Assembly: GCA_020726505.1 (NCBI GenBank)
Contig: JAHLEZ010000010.1
Location: 1,426,001-1,490,000, forward strand
DNA: 64,000 bases
Reading direction: 5' to 3'
Origin: Leptodontidium sp. MPI-SDFR-AT-0119
Lineage: Eukaryota; Ascomycota; Leotiomycetes; Helotiales; Leptodontidiaceae
The notes under the pieces are model-generated. The model ran no database searches and had not been told where the DNA came from. It worked only from the letters and a program-made list of their open reading frames with translations. The position numbers and the translations under genes are program-made. This document shows, in pieces, positions 1-10,996 of this stretch; position 1 is the first letter of the stretch, and each line of letters starts with the position of its first letter.

Positions 1-948
1 TCCAGTTTCTTTTTGGAAATTATCAAACCAGCGGATAAATGCTTTTGCATTCTCGCCAGATAACAGGCACTTAGCTGTGGTTTCTGAAGATGGAACTTTA
101 CGGATCATCGATTATCTCAAAGAGCAGTAAGAAATTCGTCCATGGAATATCACACTCAGCTGATATCGTTAGACTTCTTGACCTATATGCCAGCTACTAT
201 GGTGGCTTCCTTTGTGTTTGCTGGTCGCCAGATGGCAAGTATGTTCTCACTGGAGGTCAGGATGACTTAGTGTCCATTTGGTCAGTTGCCGAGTCTACGA
301 TTGTCGCTCGCTGCCAAGGTCACCAATCGTGGGTCACAGCTGTTTGCTTCGACCCATGGCGGTGCGACGACAGAAACTACCGGTTTGGTAGCGTTGGCGA
401 AGACTGTCGGCTCTTACTGTGGGATTTTAGCGTCGGAATGCTGCATCGTCCAAAGGCTGTAAGTCTGGTCTGATAAATTCACATTAATCGTACTGACCCT
501 CGGAAACTAGGTATCTGTTCGACAAAGGGGTAGCATCTCTTCTCGATTTGCGAATCCACTTCAGCGAGCGGAAACACAAAACACGACAACCACTAGACTT
601 CGATCTAACTCTAGTCTCTCTGCATCGGACGAGGAAGAGCATCTGATTGAGCATCCCGTGGAGCCAAGAGCAAACACAGCAATGCTTCCACCTGTCATGG
701 TATGTGCCGAAAAACGCGTACAGCGTGTTACTGCTAATGGTTTCTGTAGTCCAAGGTCGTGGATCCAGATCCACTTTGCTGGTTGGAATTCACTGAAAGT
801 TCCATACTCACAAGCTGTAAGAGTGGTAAGTTTCTGCGCATGTGAAGTGGTGACTACTATTAACACTTGTCTTTCAGGTCACATCCGCACTTGGGATAGA
901 CCTCGAGATGCTACCAACCCAAGTGAAGTTACTCTGTCGTCTACTTGA
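1..948 (+). CDS. creC: CreC-type WD40 protein, C-terminal part (5' truncated)
   Basis: WD40 protein of the CreC/DMWD family. In Aspergillus CreC partners the CreB deubiquitinase in carbon catabolite repression (family knowledge). Five exons can be read, about 2-126, 173-458, 511-699, 750-825 and 878-948, giving 248 residues in one frame with GT...AG introns of 46-52 nt. The sequence starts inside a WD repeat ([20 protein letters not shown]), continues through [19 protein letters not shown] and [20 protein letters not shown], and ends in a Ser/Glu-rich stretch before a last short repeat-like segment ([13 protein letters not shown]). The N-terminal part lies outside the window. The order of motifs matches CreC closely, so I am fairly sure of the orthology; the exact splice sites are inferred. 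Confidence 0.85.
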
Positions 949-1478
949 GCAGTTATCTTATGATATGTTTCGAAGTTTTTGCATATTTAGCGCGACATAA
1001 AATAATCTAGGGAGTCGACATTAATTGTTTGCACTGTACAGACCAAATTTTCAGATCTAGTCAAATGTCACATCTTTTCCACCTACTTTTGCACAACATA
1101 AAATCAGTCTTGCGTTTCAATGCAGTAAAGTCAATTCAAATCACGGGCCCTGTCATAGTCAAACTTGCAATGCAAGGGCTGTTCTCTCTTGAAAGCTTGA
1201 GTAACATTGGAGAGTTTGGATCTGTCAGCCCTCGAATCATATGCTGTACCAATTATCCGGGAAACCTCCATGAGCACCCCGGAATGGCGGGGCGAGAAGT
1301 CGATCCACTTCCCCGCCGGGTAAATTGAATCACCTCCTGTTGCTGCTACTGCTTGCGGGGATACGAGGTAACCTATACCTTGCATGTATTAAATGGTGGA
1401 GTCACCTAGTGATGAGCCTCTCCTCATCATTAAAAGTACCCAGTTATATATCACCCTCACATTTTTTCAACTTCTAAG
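949..1478. other. Intergenic spacer with no recognised gene
   Basis: About 530 bases between the creC stop and the dioxygenase start. I see no conserved coding signal. A TATA-like stretch (tatata near 1445) and a pyrimidine-rich run lie about 30 bases upstream of the next start codon and probably belong to its promoter or leader. Confidence 0.5.
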
Positions 1479-2622
1479 ATGGGAAGCATCTCAACCAGCT
1501 CGAGTTTCGCTCTCACAGAAGCCCAGAAAGCTCAATTCCTTGACCACGGCTTCGTCAAAATCTCACAATGTTTTACGCGAGCGCAAGCCGCTGATTTCAC
1601 ATCTACCATATGGACACGACTTGGGATGGATCCAAATGACAAGTCAACATGGACGAATGAGAAGACAAATATGTCATGGCATCGTCATATCGCGGTATCA
1701 GAATTCGCTCCGAAGGCTTGGGCAGCTATGTGTGAACTTCTTGGTGGTGAGGAGAGGATCTCGGATAGTCCTGAATTTAGAGGATGGAGTGATGGGTTTA
1801 TTGTTAATCTTGGAAAGGAGGGATATAGTCCTGATGATGAGTTGGATCTGAGAGGTATTGAACTTTCTTTTCTTTTCTTCTTTGTTGACTTGAACATTTC
1901 GACAATCTTTCTGCCGTATATTAAGCGAATGTTTTGATGGCTTGATCTGAGCGCTGATGTTCATAGCTTTGGATAACTGGCACAATGATGGAGACTTCTT
2001 CGTACATTTTCTAGACAGTCCCGAACAGGCTCTTCTCGTCATCCCTCTCTGGAGCGACATCGAATCTAAAGGAGGTGGAACAGCTGTATGTGGTGAAGGA
2101 ATCAAGCACATCGCCAAACATTTAGTAAACGCACATCCCCAACCTCCCATTTCTCATTAACAAACCCCTTAGTACGACCATCCTGAAGGCACAACACCCT
2201 GGATGATATCGACCCACGATCCTCGACACGAAACCTACGAAGGCCTCGAATACTGGCGCTCCCTCGCCTGGGACAAGACTAAAATCCCAGACTCGTCTTT
2301 CCAAGAAGCCACCGGTGAAATCGGCGACGTGTACCTCCTCCATCCGCTCATGCTACACTCTGCTTCGAAGAATTTACTTAGGGTGCTAAGAGTCATCACG
2401 AATCCGCCTGTCTCGCTTAAAGAGCCGTTTTGTTTTGATAGAGAGGATCCGGAGATGTGTAGTCTTGTGGAGAGGAAGACTTTGAGGGATTTGGGGATGG
2501 AAGGGGGATTGAAGGGGTGGGGGATTACGAGTCAGAGGAGGCCGTGGGTGTCGGAGAGGATTAGGAAGGTGGAGGAGATGAAGAGGTTGGAGCTTGAGAG
2601 GTTGCGCGGGACTGTGGCTTAA
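1479..2622 (+). CDS. Phytanoyl-CoA dioxygenase (PhyH) family oxygenase
   Basis: Predicted Fe(II)/2-oxoglutarate-dependent dioxygenase of the PhyH family, 327 aa in three exons (1479-1854, 1967-2124, 2173-2622). The first intron is 112 nt, the second 48 nt; both give in-frame joins (LRALDNWHNDG and KHLYDHPEG). The HxD iron ligands are visible as WHNDGDFF just after the first junction; a distal His is probably in the LLHPLMLHSASKN segment, followed by a basic residue (LRVITNPP) suited to 2-oxoglutarate binding. Length and spacing fit fungal PhyH proteins. No targeting signal is apparent, so a cytosolic location is likely. The substrate cannot be deduced; neighbours (CreC, a membrane protein) give no pathway clue. 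Confidence 0.8.
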
Positions 2623-2779
2623 GTGCTTTGGATGGGTTGGACATTTGGGTGGTTAAAATCAGTAAATTTCAATATCAATCTTTACGGTTGTTTCATATTT
2701 CTTCTTCACAACTATGAAGTAACGTTTCTTCGTATATTTTTGCCCTCCTGTACAAATCTCTAGACTGCACTTTCGTCGC

Positions 2780-3619
2780 CTACATTCTAATACTCCACCC
2801 GCCTCCCGCAACAGCAACAGGAAGTCCTAACTCCCTCCGTTCCCTCTCCTCTACCTCCCAAGCAGTCCACTCCCTCTCGACCTCCTCGACCTCACCACCA
2901 ACACTTATTCCCTTCAACGAACTCAAACCCCACCACACCCCCTCAACTATCTCTTTTCTAAAACCTCCCACCCTCCTTAGCCATCTCCTCACACAAGCAT
3001 CAACATCACAATGCACATCCCTCGCCCCCTCCACCCCAAACATATCCCCAAGCCCCATCGCCACCCACGCAAGCAGCACACACCCAACCTTCTCCAACCC
3101 CCCAAAACTAACCTCTCCAAACATAAAAGTAAGGTAATTCATCCAAGTCGTCGAGACATCATAATCTTCCGCGAAAGTTAAGAAAGACACATTCCAGCGG
3201 GACACGATGATGAAGATAACAAATGAGAATTTAATAAGCGTCCAGAAAGCAGGCGTGGGTTGTATATGGTATTCGCGTTGGAGCTCGCGTTCAATTTGTT
3301 CGTCTATCTCTTGCTGGTTTGCGCCATCGGGGTGGAGATATCCTCCTTCCCCCGTTCGTCTTTGTAGTTCTTCTTCTCGGTCTTGTCTTCGATCTTCGTC
3401 GTATTGCTGTAAGATTCCTGCTTCCATGGCGTGAGACCACCATCCGAATCTCTCGGTTACCCAGGCGGTAAACACGAAGATGGATATTGCGAGACAGACT
3501 CTGTATAGCCTGATGTGTTCTTCGCTTGGGTCGCTGGACGACACTTCCCAGGTGTCTAGGGGAGAATTGAACATGTTTGAGATTGCTGCGAGGGTTGATG
3601 GGTTGGCCATTTTGCTCAA
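2780..3619 (-). CDS. Uncharacterised membrane protein, 279 aa
   Basis: Single-exon reading frame starting at 3619 (a second Met follows three codons later). I recognise no family. Visible features: a hydrophobic segment around residues 42-57 (CLAISIFVFTAWV), a charged Glu/Arg/Gln-rich stretch at about 70-120, a second hydrophobic segment near 128-141 (LIKFSFVIFIIVSRW) and a third near 175-195 (VGCVLLAWVAMGLG). The C-terminal third is Glu/Arg/Val-rich. This suggests an integral membrane protein with a cytosolic charged loop. It is convergent with the dioxygenase gene, the two stops being about 160 bases apart. GC-rich, pyrimidine-biased sense sequence supports real coding. Function unknown. 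Confidence 0.6.
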   Translation of the reverse strand: MSKMANPSTLAAISNMFNSPLDTWEVSSSDPSEEHIRLYRVCLAISIFVFTAWVTERFGWWSHAMEAGILQQYDEDRRQDREEELQRRTGEGGYLHPDGANQQEIDEQIERELQREYHIQPTPAFWTLIKFSFVIFIIVSRWNVSFLTFAEDYDVSTTWMNYLTFMFGEVSFGGLEKVGCVLLAWVAMGLGDMFGVEGARDVHCDVDACVRRWLRRVGGFRKEIVEGVWWGLSSLKGISVGGEVEEVEREWTAWEVEERERRELGLPVAVAGGGWSIRM

Positions 3620-5066
3620 TGCTTTCTAAGCCCTGGACGACCCGATGACTGGTACTTGATGCCTAGTAAAAGCAACTTCCGAGCCAAGTACGGAGTTTAT
3701 TGTGCGGTTGTGGGTATGAAGTGGTGGTGTTTGAAGGTTTGAAATAATTGTCATGTTGAGAAGACTCCAGGGGTCTTAATATACATTTCTGGATTTACAT
3801 TTGGACTGTTATCCATATATTGACTGATCGTTAGTGTCATTTAGTAATTACTATTCCTGCTGTGATGCAATAGTCACTCGCTAACTGAATAGCTCCTCGC
3901 TTGGGTAAGGGGTCCTGCTGATGTGATGACTAGACGGAAATAGCAGACTGTGGTACAGGCTGATAATAGGCGGGAGCTAAGATATATAGCCTCTAGTTCT
4001 TAGAAATCATCGCTAACCATCACTTAGCTATTTCCTGTTCTTAGTCCGCCATACGATTGAACTCACGCAAGTCGCTTTGGCAGAGTGTAGAATTACGTGT
4101 GCCTACACTTTCCTATAAAATTTCTCCCAGAGAAGCTTCAAGGGATCACATAACGCACAACTGTTAAACTTCCCCCATTTATTCCCACACAGGCTTAAAC
4201 ATTTAACAAATACTTTCCTTCAAGGCAAACCCAAACCCAAACACCAATCCCGTGACCGATGCCATGACACAACATCATCCTGTGGCCTGGATTTCCGCAC
4301 AACACCTCTAGCCCTACACTCCACACCCGCTCCTAACTACAAGATATATTAGCAGAAAGAGGGATGAAGGTGGCGCATATCTAAGACGTGCAACAAAATT
4401 TCGAGATTGCAGCTAGTGTTGGACTTGTCACCTGTGAGCCACTGTATCCCGTTCCGAGTATCGAAATGTCTGTGGTACCTTTTTCCAGTGCGAAGAGAAT
4501 CTTGGAAATGTGAATCGGTTATTTCTCTGGTTTCCTATGATCTTGATCCTCGGACTTTGAGATACTTCGCTCACCTCTGTTGGAAGCTGATTTGATTCTC
4601 TGAAACTTTTACGAAGTTGTAAGATATTCCACAGTACAGAGCCTGCATTAATGGAATTATATCCTTGAATCATCACTGTCTTCGACACGATTGATTACTA
4701 GTCGGGCACTGTTTATCCAGACGAGAATTGAGGATGCTCTCAAAGTACTGTAGTTGTATCGTTGGTGTGACTAGAGTAAAAAACCGGGGTGTGCTTACAG
4801 TTAAAATGCGTGTATTAGCGAGCATTTCCGTTCAGCCCCCACGGCAGCCAGTGGCGGCATCCCACATCCTCTCCAAGACACAAGGCTCTCGCTGCTGAAG
4901 GTCTCAGGAAAACGAAAAATGCGCTGTATTGCGTACATCATCGGCTTCCCTTCATTCACTGAGCTAGGGCCTGATACCCCTGGATGCTGGCGCGCACTCC
5001 TCTCGTCGAACGCCAACCAGATTGTTTACCAACCCAACCGTCCACCGATGAGGACGAGCCCAATCG
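3620..5066. other. Intergenic region between divergent genes
   Basis: About 1.4 kb between the start codons of the membrane protein (minus) and the zinc-finger regulator (plus), so it should hold both promoters. Open frames at 4407-4688 overlap each other on opposite strands and lack any family similarity; I treat them as chance. AT-rich, with no repeat or RNA gene that I recognise. Confidence 0.5.
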
Positions 5067-7850
5067 ATGCCCAGGATGGATTCTCGAGCCGAACGATATC
5101 TCTGCAAACACGATGGATGTGGAAAGACTTTCGCGCGCAAAGAACACCTAACACGTCATGAGAAAGGCCACATCTCTGCCAATTTGCTACAATGTCAAGT
5201 TTGTAAACGACCGTTCAATCGAAAGTATGGCCCAAATTTTCCAGCTATCGTTGCAATGTCACAAAAGTCGGTCATTCAAACTCGGCAGTAGACTTCAAGT
5301 GGTCTTTCTGAGCTTTCGGCTCGACCTAAACCCTTTGCTGTTAGGCTCTTGAATTCTTGTTTCGGTGAATGTTTCTAGATGTCTGGTCTTCGACATGTCA
5401 CTTTGATATCCTCATTGGCGGCTTTGAGCTCTCCCAGAGACAAGATACTGACATTTGATATAGGGATAGCCTTCTACGCCACCAAATCAAGCATGTTGCC
5501 GCGAACAAAAGGAACTTTTCGAGAAGGAGCAGGCGTGCCTGTATTGCCTGTCACGCAGCAAAAGTGAAGTGCGATGGTAAAGAAATTTGCTCAAAGTGTG
5601 TTAATAGGGGGATTGAATGCAATTATAGCCATGATGATAACTCTCAGAGAGAGGGATCTTCTATTCAGGATGGAAATATGGATACACTAGGACCTGCATC
5701 CTCCAGTCCTGCGGTCAGCGCACCTCTGGCGCAACCACTTCGAGATGGAACAGCGTCGAATTACACTGCGAGTATACGTCCAACAGATGTAGAATCCGAG
5801 TAAGTTTTACGCCCTTGGATTTATAGTCGCCATCCATTCCGTGATACTAATAGAGTCTTGAGACATGCAAATCCCCCACACCAATACGCCACTACACGTG
5901 GGATCCTTTGGAACGTCTGAAAGGAGCATGCTGACTTTTGAATTCTGGTATTTAGAACAGCACCACTGGCAACGAGAACTCATGGCCGGATTGACTGGAC
6001 AACAATCCAAATTCGACCTGATTCTCAAGTGACAAGTGCACTCGCAGCGCCAGTGGGGATTCGCTATGACGAGTCGCAGAAGTATTCAATGGTGTATCTG
6101 GAGAGCTACTTTGAACAATTCCATTGCTACTGGCCAATTATACACCGCCCTTCTCATGAAGAGGAAGCAAATGAGACCGACTTATGCGAGCTATCCATGA
6201 GGATGGTTGGCGCTTGGTTTCTTGGAACTAACGAAGCTGTTCGATTTGCTGTCGACACACACGTTATCTTGCTTAATCATGTCATGTCCCAGCTGGTATA
6301 GACAACATAACACTGTCATGATTCGTTGCAAATGGCTAACAAAGTTAAATCAGTGTCAATTCACGTCACAAGATAAATTCCAGCAGTCGTTGCCTATCTC
6401 GGTATGTAACGCAGCACTGCTAAATATTATCTTTGCGTTATATCACGGAGTCGGTACCTAACTACCCTACTATTAGATAGAAGCTTACCAAGATTATAGC
6501 ATGAGCGCGAGACATCCCGTGCGGTAGTACTTTGGAATATTCTAATGGCCGTTCTTCGAGAAACTGGATTCTTCAAACTCGAGACAGCATGGTCGGACGA
6601 GAAGACAGGTTATTTCCCCCCAATGCGATCAACCAAACTTGGGGAACGACAGAGGTAAGTATCCCTTTCGCATTCCATATTTTTACTGATTTAGAAGGCT
6701 TGCATACAATTTGTATAAGCTAGATGCGTACATGAGCGTCATCGGAAAGAAGCCTATGACAATTTTTCCCGAAGAGCTGCACTTTCCGCTCCCTTGTACG
6801 CTTTCATTCTGGAACTCGAATGGACTGCATCTTTGGGAGGAGCGCCAGATTGACGAACCTTTGTACCGAGATTCGGTGTCAATGCATAGCTTGATCGTGG
6901 AAAACGCCTTGAACTCCAGTTCAGCACAAGAGCAGCCGATGCTCATCGAAGATATCCATCTCTGTTTGTGTGCAATGCAGTCAGACATCTGGAACCTTTC
7001 TCAGAGTACAGCTTTTCAGACAGACTGCGACACTAACAATGTTCTCCGGAAGGACATATTAAGAAGGCGCCTAGATGGACTTAAATCCAGACTAGACCAA
7101 ATCACTGTCCAACCTGTCTCGAATCTCAATTTTGGCCAGGAGGAGCTTCTTCCACTCCGATATTACTATGGATACGAAGACCATAACTCCTCCAACTGGT
7201 ACGACGCTGTCACGACTCGAGTTAACAACATGCTTTTCGATGCTACTATGCTCTACTTCCTCCTTAGTCTGAATTTATCAGTCGATGTTCGAAAGATCAC
7301 TCAGCTTGCCAGAGATCAACAACTGAGCACCGTTGAAGATTGTTCTGAGGCTCATCGACTTGCCAGAGAGCAGCGACAGACATCCATGAAGGGCTGGACT
7401 TCTACGCCTGCAGTCAGGTTTGCGCTGTGTCAAGCTATCGATGTCCTCGTAGCCCATCAAACCTTCGAAAATGGCTTTGGGACTTCAGCAAATGCCCGAA
7501 GCGTCGGTCCCATATGTCATGTCGCATTATGTGTTAGCGCTCTCATAGTCTGGACATTCTGCAAATATTGCGACCATGGCTGCGAGATCTGTGTTCCCAG
7601 GGCTATTCCGGTTGCCGAACTGACAAGATGGAGTGCGTCCGGGAATCAATTTGCAAAGGAAAAGGAAGATTGGATTGAGATGCGTGGCCAAAACCAGACG
7701 GCTCGGCCGCAACTGCAAGGCATACAATTTTGTGATTGCAACAAAGCTTTCTTGAAGACTCCTTTTCAAGCTTGCCTACCTAATGGATTTGCTCTTGCTG
7801 AAATCATCGCACCTGGAATCTTCAAGAACTCAACAGGGCGGTCGAGTTAA
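5067..7850 (+). CDS. Transcription factor with two C2H2 fingers plus a Zn2Cys6 cluster
   Basis: Nuclear regulator, 749 aa if spliced as exons 5067-5224, 5464-5799, 5956-6295, 6345-6449, 6500-6654 and 6695-7850. Finger 1 is C-x4-C-x12-H-x4-H at residues 12-35 (CKHDGCGKTFARKEHLTRH). Finger 2 (CQVCKRPFNRK + DSLLRHQIKH) is rebuilt only across the 239-nt first intron, which supports that junction. A Zn2Cys6 motif follows (RRACIACHAAKVKC, then CSKCVNRGIEC). The rest carries a fungal_trans-like region (FEQFHCYWPIIHRPSHEEE). An in-frame stop precedes the start codon. The 6450-6499 intron uses an unusual GTCGGT donor and is the weakest call. Nearby NmrA-like and SnoaL-like genes could be targets, but that is speculation. 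Confidence 0.8.
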
Positions 7851-8259
7851 TTATATTACCCAACCCGCCTCGCTTTTCGCGGCCAGGCAATCAACAACCA
7901 GCCTACAGTTAAGGCGGTTATGGACACATGGTCCGAGACCCAAGAGTTAAATAGTCGAGAGTAATGTTATACCGAACGTAGCTCAAACTAATTCGATATC
8001 CAGTCTTGCAACTTCAAGCACTTTGTCAGTGGTGAGCCCGAGTCTCTGGAGCCCCGGTCCTAGTTGCTTTTTAAGTACCAAAGTTGGCATCACACGACCA
8101 CGGACATATCATTCAAAGGTTCCTCCGTCTGTGCGATTGCTAGTCGCACCAACGGGATGTTTGTAGCAGCACTGTGCATCGGAAAGAACCCCATGACCAC
8201 ACATCTACGAGATAGGTAGCATAAAGTAAAGTGCGAACCACTATTCATACAGGTACAAA
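7851..8259. other. Spacer downstream of the zinc-finger regulator
   Basis: About 400 bases of 3' flank. No coding signal, repeat or RNA gene was recognised. Confidence 0.4.
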
Positions 8260-8696
8260 TCATCGGAACAGCAAGAGATGGCCAAGACGATCGGTCTTGT
8301 GCACAATGAGGTATAACAATGCGCCAATATAAGACGCACTTTCCAGAACTCCGAGGCCTACCACCAAGATTCTTTTGAATCCCCGGAAGCCGATTTTCAT
8401 GGACGTATCATATTCCTCGTCACCACAAAGCGGACATTGATTCATCCCAGAGTCCGGCGCGAATGGCTCGAGTATGGTAATAGATACTATTCAGAATAGA
8501 TATTCTCTTAGTCTGCTGGCGGTCTCCACGTTTTTGTCTGTTTAGTGATCATCCTACACAGGTTCACCGTGACGCATGAACATACATAGTACTCAACAAA
8601 GAATGTGGATATAATCAAACAGAAGAAGTATTGCAACTCGCAGTTTACCAAGTCCCCGAGTGCGGTGATTGCTGAGCATGCCCCCATTGAAGCCAC
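8260..8696 (-). CDS. Possible small membrane protein (tentative)
   Basis: Two short minus-strand frames may be exons of one small gene. The upstream frame (start 8696) gives MASMGACSAITALGDL followed by a hydrophobic helix (YFFCLIISTFFVEYYV). The downstream frame (to 8260) has a Cys pair and acidic patch (CPLCGDEEYD), then a second helix (VVGLGVLESASYIGALLYLIV) and a basic end. A GT...AG intron between them is possible but I could not fix its borders. I recognise no family, and the locus may be chance. It lies between the zinc-finger regulator and the NmrA-like gene, divergent from the latter with about 190 bases between start codons. Confidence 0.25.
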
Positions 8697-8887
8697 GAGA
8701 GTCTGTCTACCGCATGGACCAAAACAGACACTGAACTTTAACCCTTCCTTCAGCGGACCATTACATTATGATTACGATCTTTTGATTCCATCATGTTCTC
8801 ATATATAGATACATGACCCATCATGCCAATGAGCATCCTCTCAGAACTTTATCTTGGTACCGCTTAGGAAGGTAATACTCACCCATC

Positions 8888-10267
8888 ATGTCGTCTCAAC
8901 ACACCTCCAAAATCTTCATCATCGGCGGCACCGGGGCCCAAGGCATTCCAGTAGTCGAAAGCTTAGTTAAAGACAAGAAGTACGTTTGCAAAGTGCTCAC
9001 GCGAGATCTGACTTCGGCTCGTGCCAAAACTCTCCTCTCGTTCGGCAATGTTGAGTTAGTTGAAGGCACGTTTGCCAACGAGACTGACCTTCGGAATGGG
9101 TATCGCGGTTGCGACGGCGCCTTTATAAACATAGATGGCTTCAACTCAGGGGAGAAGTCGGAAATATACTGGGCTATTCGGTCCTATGAGATTGCCCTCG
9201 AAGTCGGCATCAAGTTCTTTGTGTACGGAAACCTCGATTACGCCTTGAAGAAATCCGGGTATGACCCGCGCTGTCGAACAGGCCACTACGATGGCAAAGG
9301 TCGTATCGGGGAATGGATTCGCTTCCAGAACCAGGCGAACAAAGAGAGAATGGGTGCGGCTATCTTCACCACTGGCCCGTATATCGAGATGGCGATTTCG
9401 GCCCAGACACCTATGACGCCCTCTATTGAGGATGGCGTTGTCACATGGAGGGTTCCGCTTGGTGAAGGCGCTGTTGTGCATGTTGCGCTTGAGGATTGCG
9501 GATATTATGTGAGGTGGCTTTTCGATCATCCGGAGAGGGCGAGCGGCATGGATCTTGAGGTTGCTGTTGCGCATGTTCCGTACAAGGACCTCGCTGCTGC
9601 TTTCCAGAAAGTGACTGGGCACCCTGCACAGTACATCGACACTTCACTTGAGGACTATTGGACAAAGACGAATCTGAAATACGTGGCTGATAGGCCGGCG
9701 GGGTAAGTTTTCTTTATCCCTCAAATTCTGCACCGCTGCTCTTCTTGCAAGATCTTCCATCTTTTTAATTCGAACCTCCATGGAAGATCCTACTGCTTTT
9801 CTTAAAAAAGTATTTCTAAAAACACGTGCATTGGTTAACTCAAGTTTAAGTTATAACGCGGACCCGGAAGACAAGAGCACCATGACCTTTCGGGATAACT
9901 TTACTGGATTCTGGTAAGTACATTTCTTAGAGTGAATGTTTTGTTCTTGGGGCATATTCTTCGGCGTTCGCTCCTGAAGACTTCTCTATGCACAGCAAAC
10001 TTTACTGTTCAAAATTTCCCAAAAGAGGTGTTCTAACTCAAAGATCTGTAAAATAGGAATACATGGAAGTACAATGTTGTCAAGAGAGATTACAAATTGC
10101 TTGATGAGATTCATCCGCAGAGGATCAAGACTGTTGAAGAGTGGCTTAGAGGCGAGGATGAGAAGGGAAGGAGAGAAGGGAAGGGAGGCCTATGGGAAAG
10201 GGTACAGCAGGATAAGTTGGTATCTGTTTTAAAGCTTGGAGAGGATGGAGGCGCGAGGGGGCTGTAA
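8888..10267 (+). CDS. NmrA-like NAD(P)-binding protein
   Basis: Atypical short-chain dehydrogenase of the NmrA/HSCARG family, 362 aa in exons 8888-9702, 9851-9913 and 10057-10267. The Rossmann dinucleotide motif is at the N-terminus (FIIGGTGAQGIPV, residues 10-22), followed by typical NmrA segments (RGCDGAFINIDGF; FFVYGNLDYALKKSG; ATFTTGPYIEM-like region) and the family C-terminus (YNADPEDKSTMTFRDNFTGFW|NTWK), which is only completed by splicing. An alternative acceptor six bases upstream (9844) would add two residues. NmrA-like proteins sense or bind NAD(P) and may act as redox sensors or reductases; the partner here is unknown. It follows the zinc-finger regulator in the same direction. Confidence 0.85.
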
Positions 10268-10499
10268 ATTGGGCGGAGTGGTCAGAGATATCTAGAAACG
10301 ACTATTGGCTCCCGAATGAAGTAGCCATCAGAGAGTGGACTCTGTTTGTCAGATATACATTTCCATCGATAGAGCCTCCTTACTCCAATTGCTCTCTCAT
10401 TCTTCAACCATACCATGTCGGCGTGTTGGACTGATAATGAAAATAACACAACCCACAGCATCCATCCCTCCCTGGTACATTCCAGATATATATGTATAT

Positions 10500-10889
10500 C
10501 TATAGCTTGACATCTGCCTGGTCCCCAAGCAGCCCATAGAGAGCACTGATCTTCCCATCCTTCACAATGATGTGATCCGTTCCGTCAAGAGCCACCTCTC
10601 CCTTCGGCCCAAAGGTCCATGCGACAAACACGAGATCCTGCATCAACTTCACCGGCCCCACAGTCTTGAACTCCCAGCCGATGTTCTCATCGAGTATCTC
10701 CTGAACGCGTTTGTCGATAGCGTCATGTCCTTTGATGACCACTCCATAAGGCTCGTAGACGATGCCGTCTTCGTGATATAGGTCTTTGATTGCTGCGCGG
10801 CGTGAAACAGCGTCGTAGTTGCCAAAGATGTTGAAGAGGTTGCCGTGGGCGATTTCCACAGCTCTTTTTGGAGATTGCTCATGTGACAT
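10500..10889 (-). CDS. SnoaL-like (NTF2-fold) small protein
   Basis: Single-exon frame of 129 aa with the pattern of SnoaL-like/NTF2-fold proteins: N-terminal helices, AAIKDLYHEDGIVYEPYGVVIKG (shown here only in part: LYHEDGIVYEPYGVV), KRVQEILDENIGWEFK, a strand pair QDLVFVAWTFG and DGTDHIIVKDGKISALYGLL. Such domains bind small hydrophobic ligands and include cyclases, isomerases and non-enzymatic proteins, so no substrate is assigned. It converges with the NmrA-like gene, stops about 230 bases apart, which makes a shared metabolic role possible but unproven. No signal peptide; cytosolic expected. Confidence 0.75.
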   Translation of the reverse strand: MSHEQSPKRAVEIAHGNLFNIFGNYDAVSRRAAIKDLYHEDGIVYEPYGVVIKGHDAIDKRVQEILDENIGWEFKTVGPVKLMQDLVFVAWTFGPKGEVALDGTDHIIVKDGKISALYGLLGDQADVKL

Positions 10890-10984
10890 GTTGAATCACT
10901 TTGGTCGTGATGTTGATTTGGAGTGGCTTTGGAGGGAGTCTTTGTGTTTGTTGGAGAATGAGCACTTGAAATGGGAGCTGCTGG

Positions 10985-10996
10985 GGAATTTATACC
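10985..10996 (-). promoter_or_regulatory. TATA-like element of the SnoaL-like gene
   Basis: On the minus strand the sequence reads TATAAATT about 100 bases upstream of the start codon at 10889, a plausible fungal TATA box. Position and sequence are seen; function is inferred. Confidence 0.35.

Noticed and set aside
4407..4688. Facing open frames of 62 and 86 codons
   Set aside because: Overlap on opposite strands in a spacer and show no domain; expected by chance.
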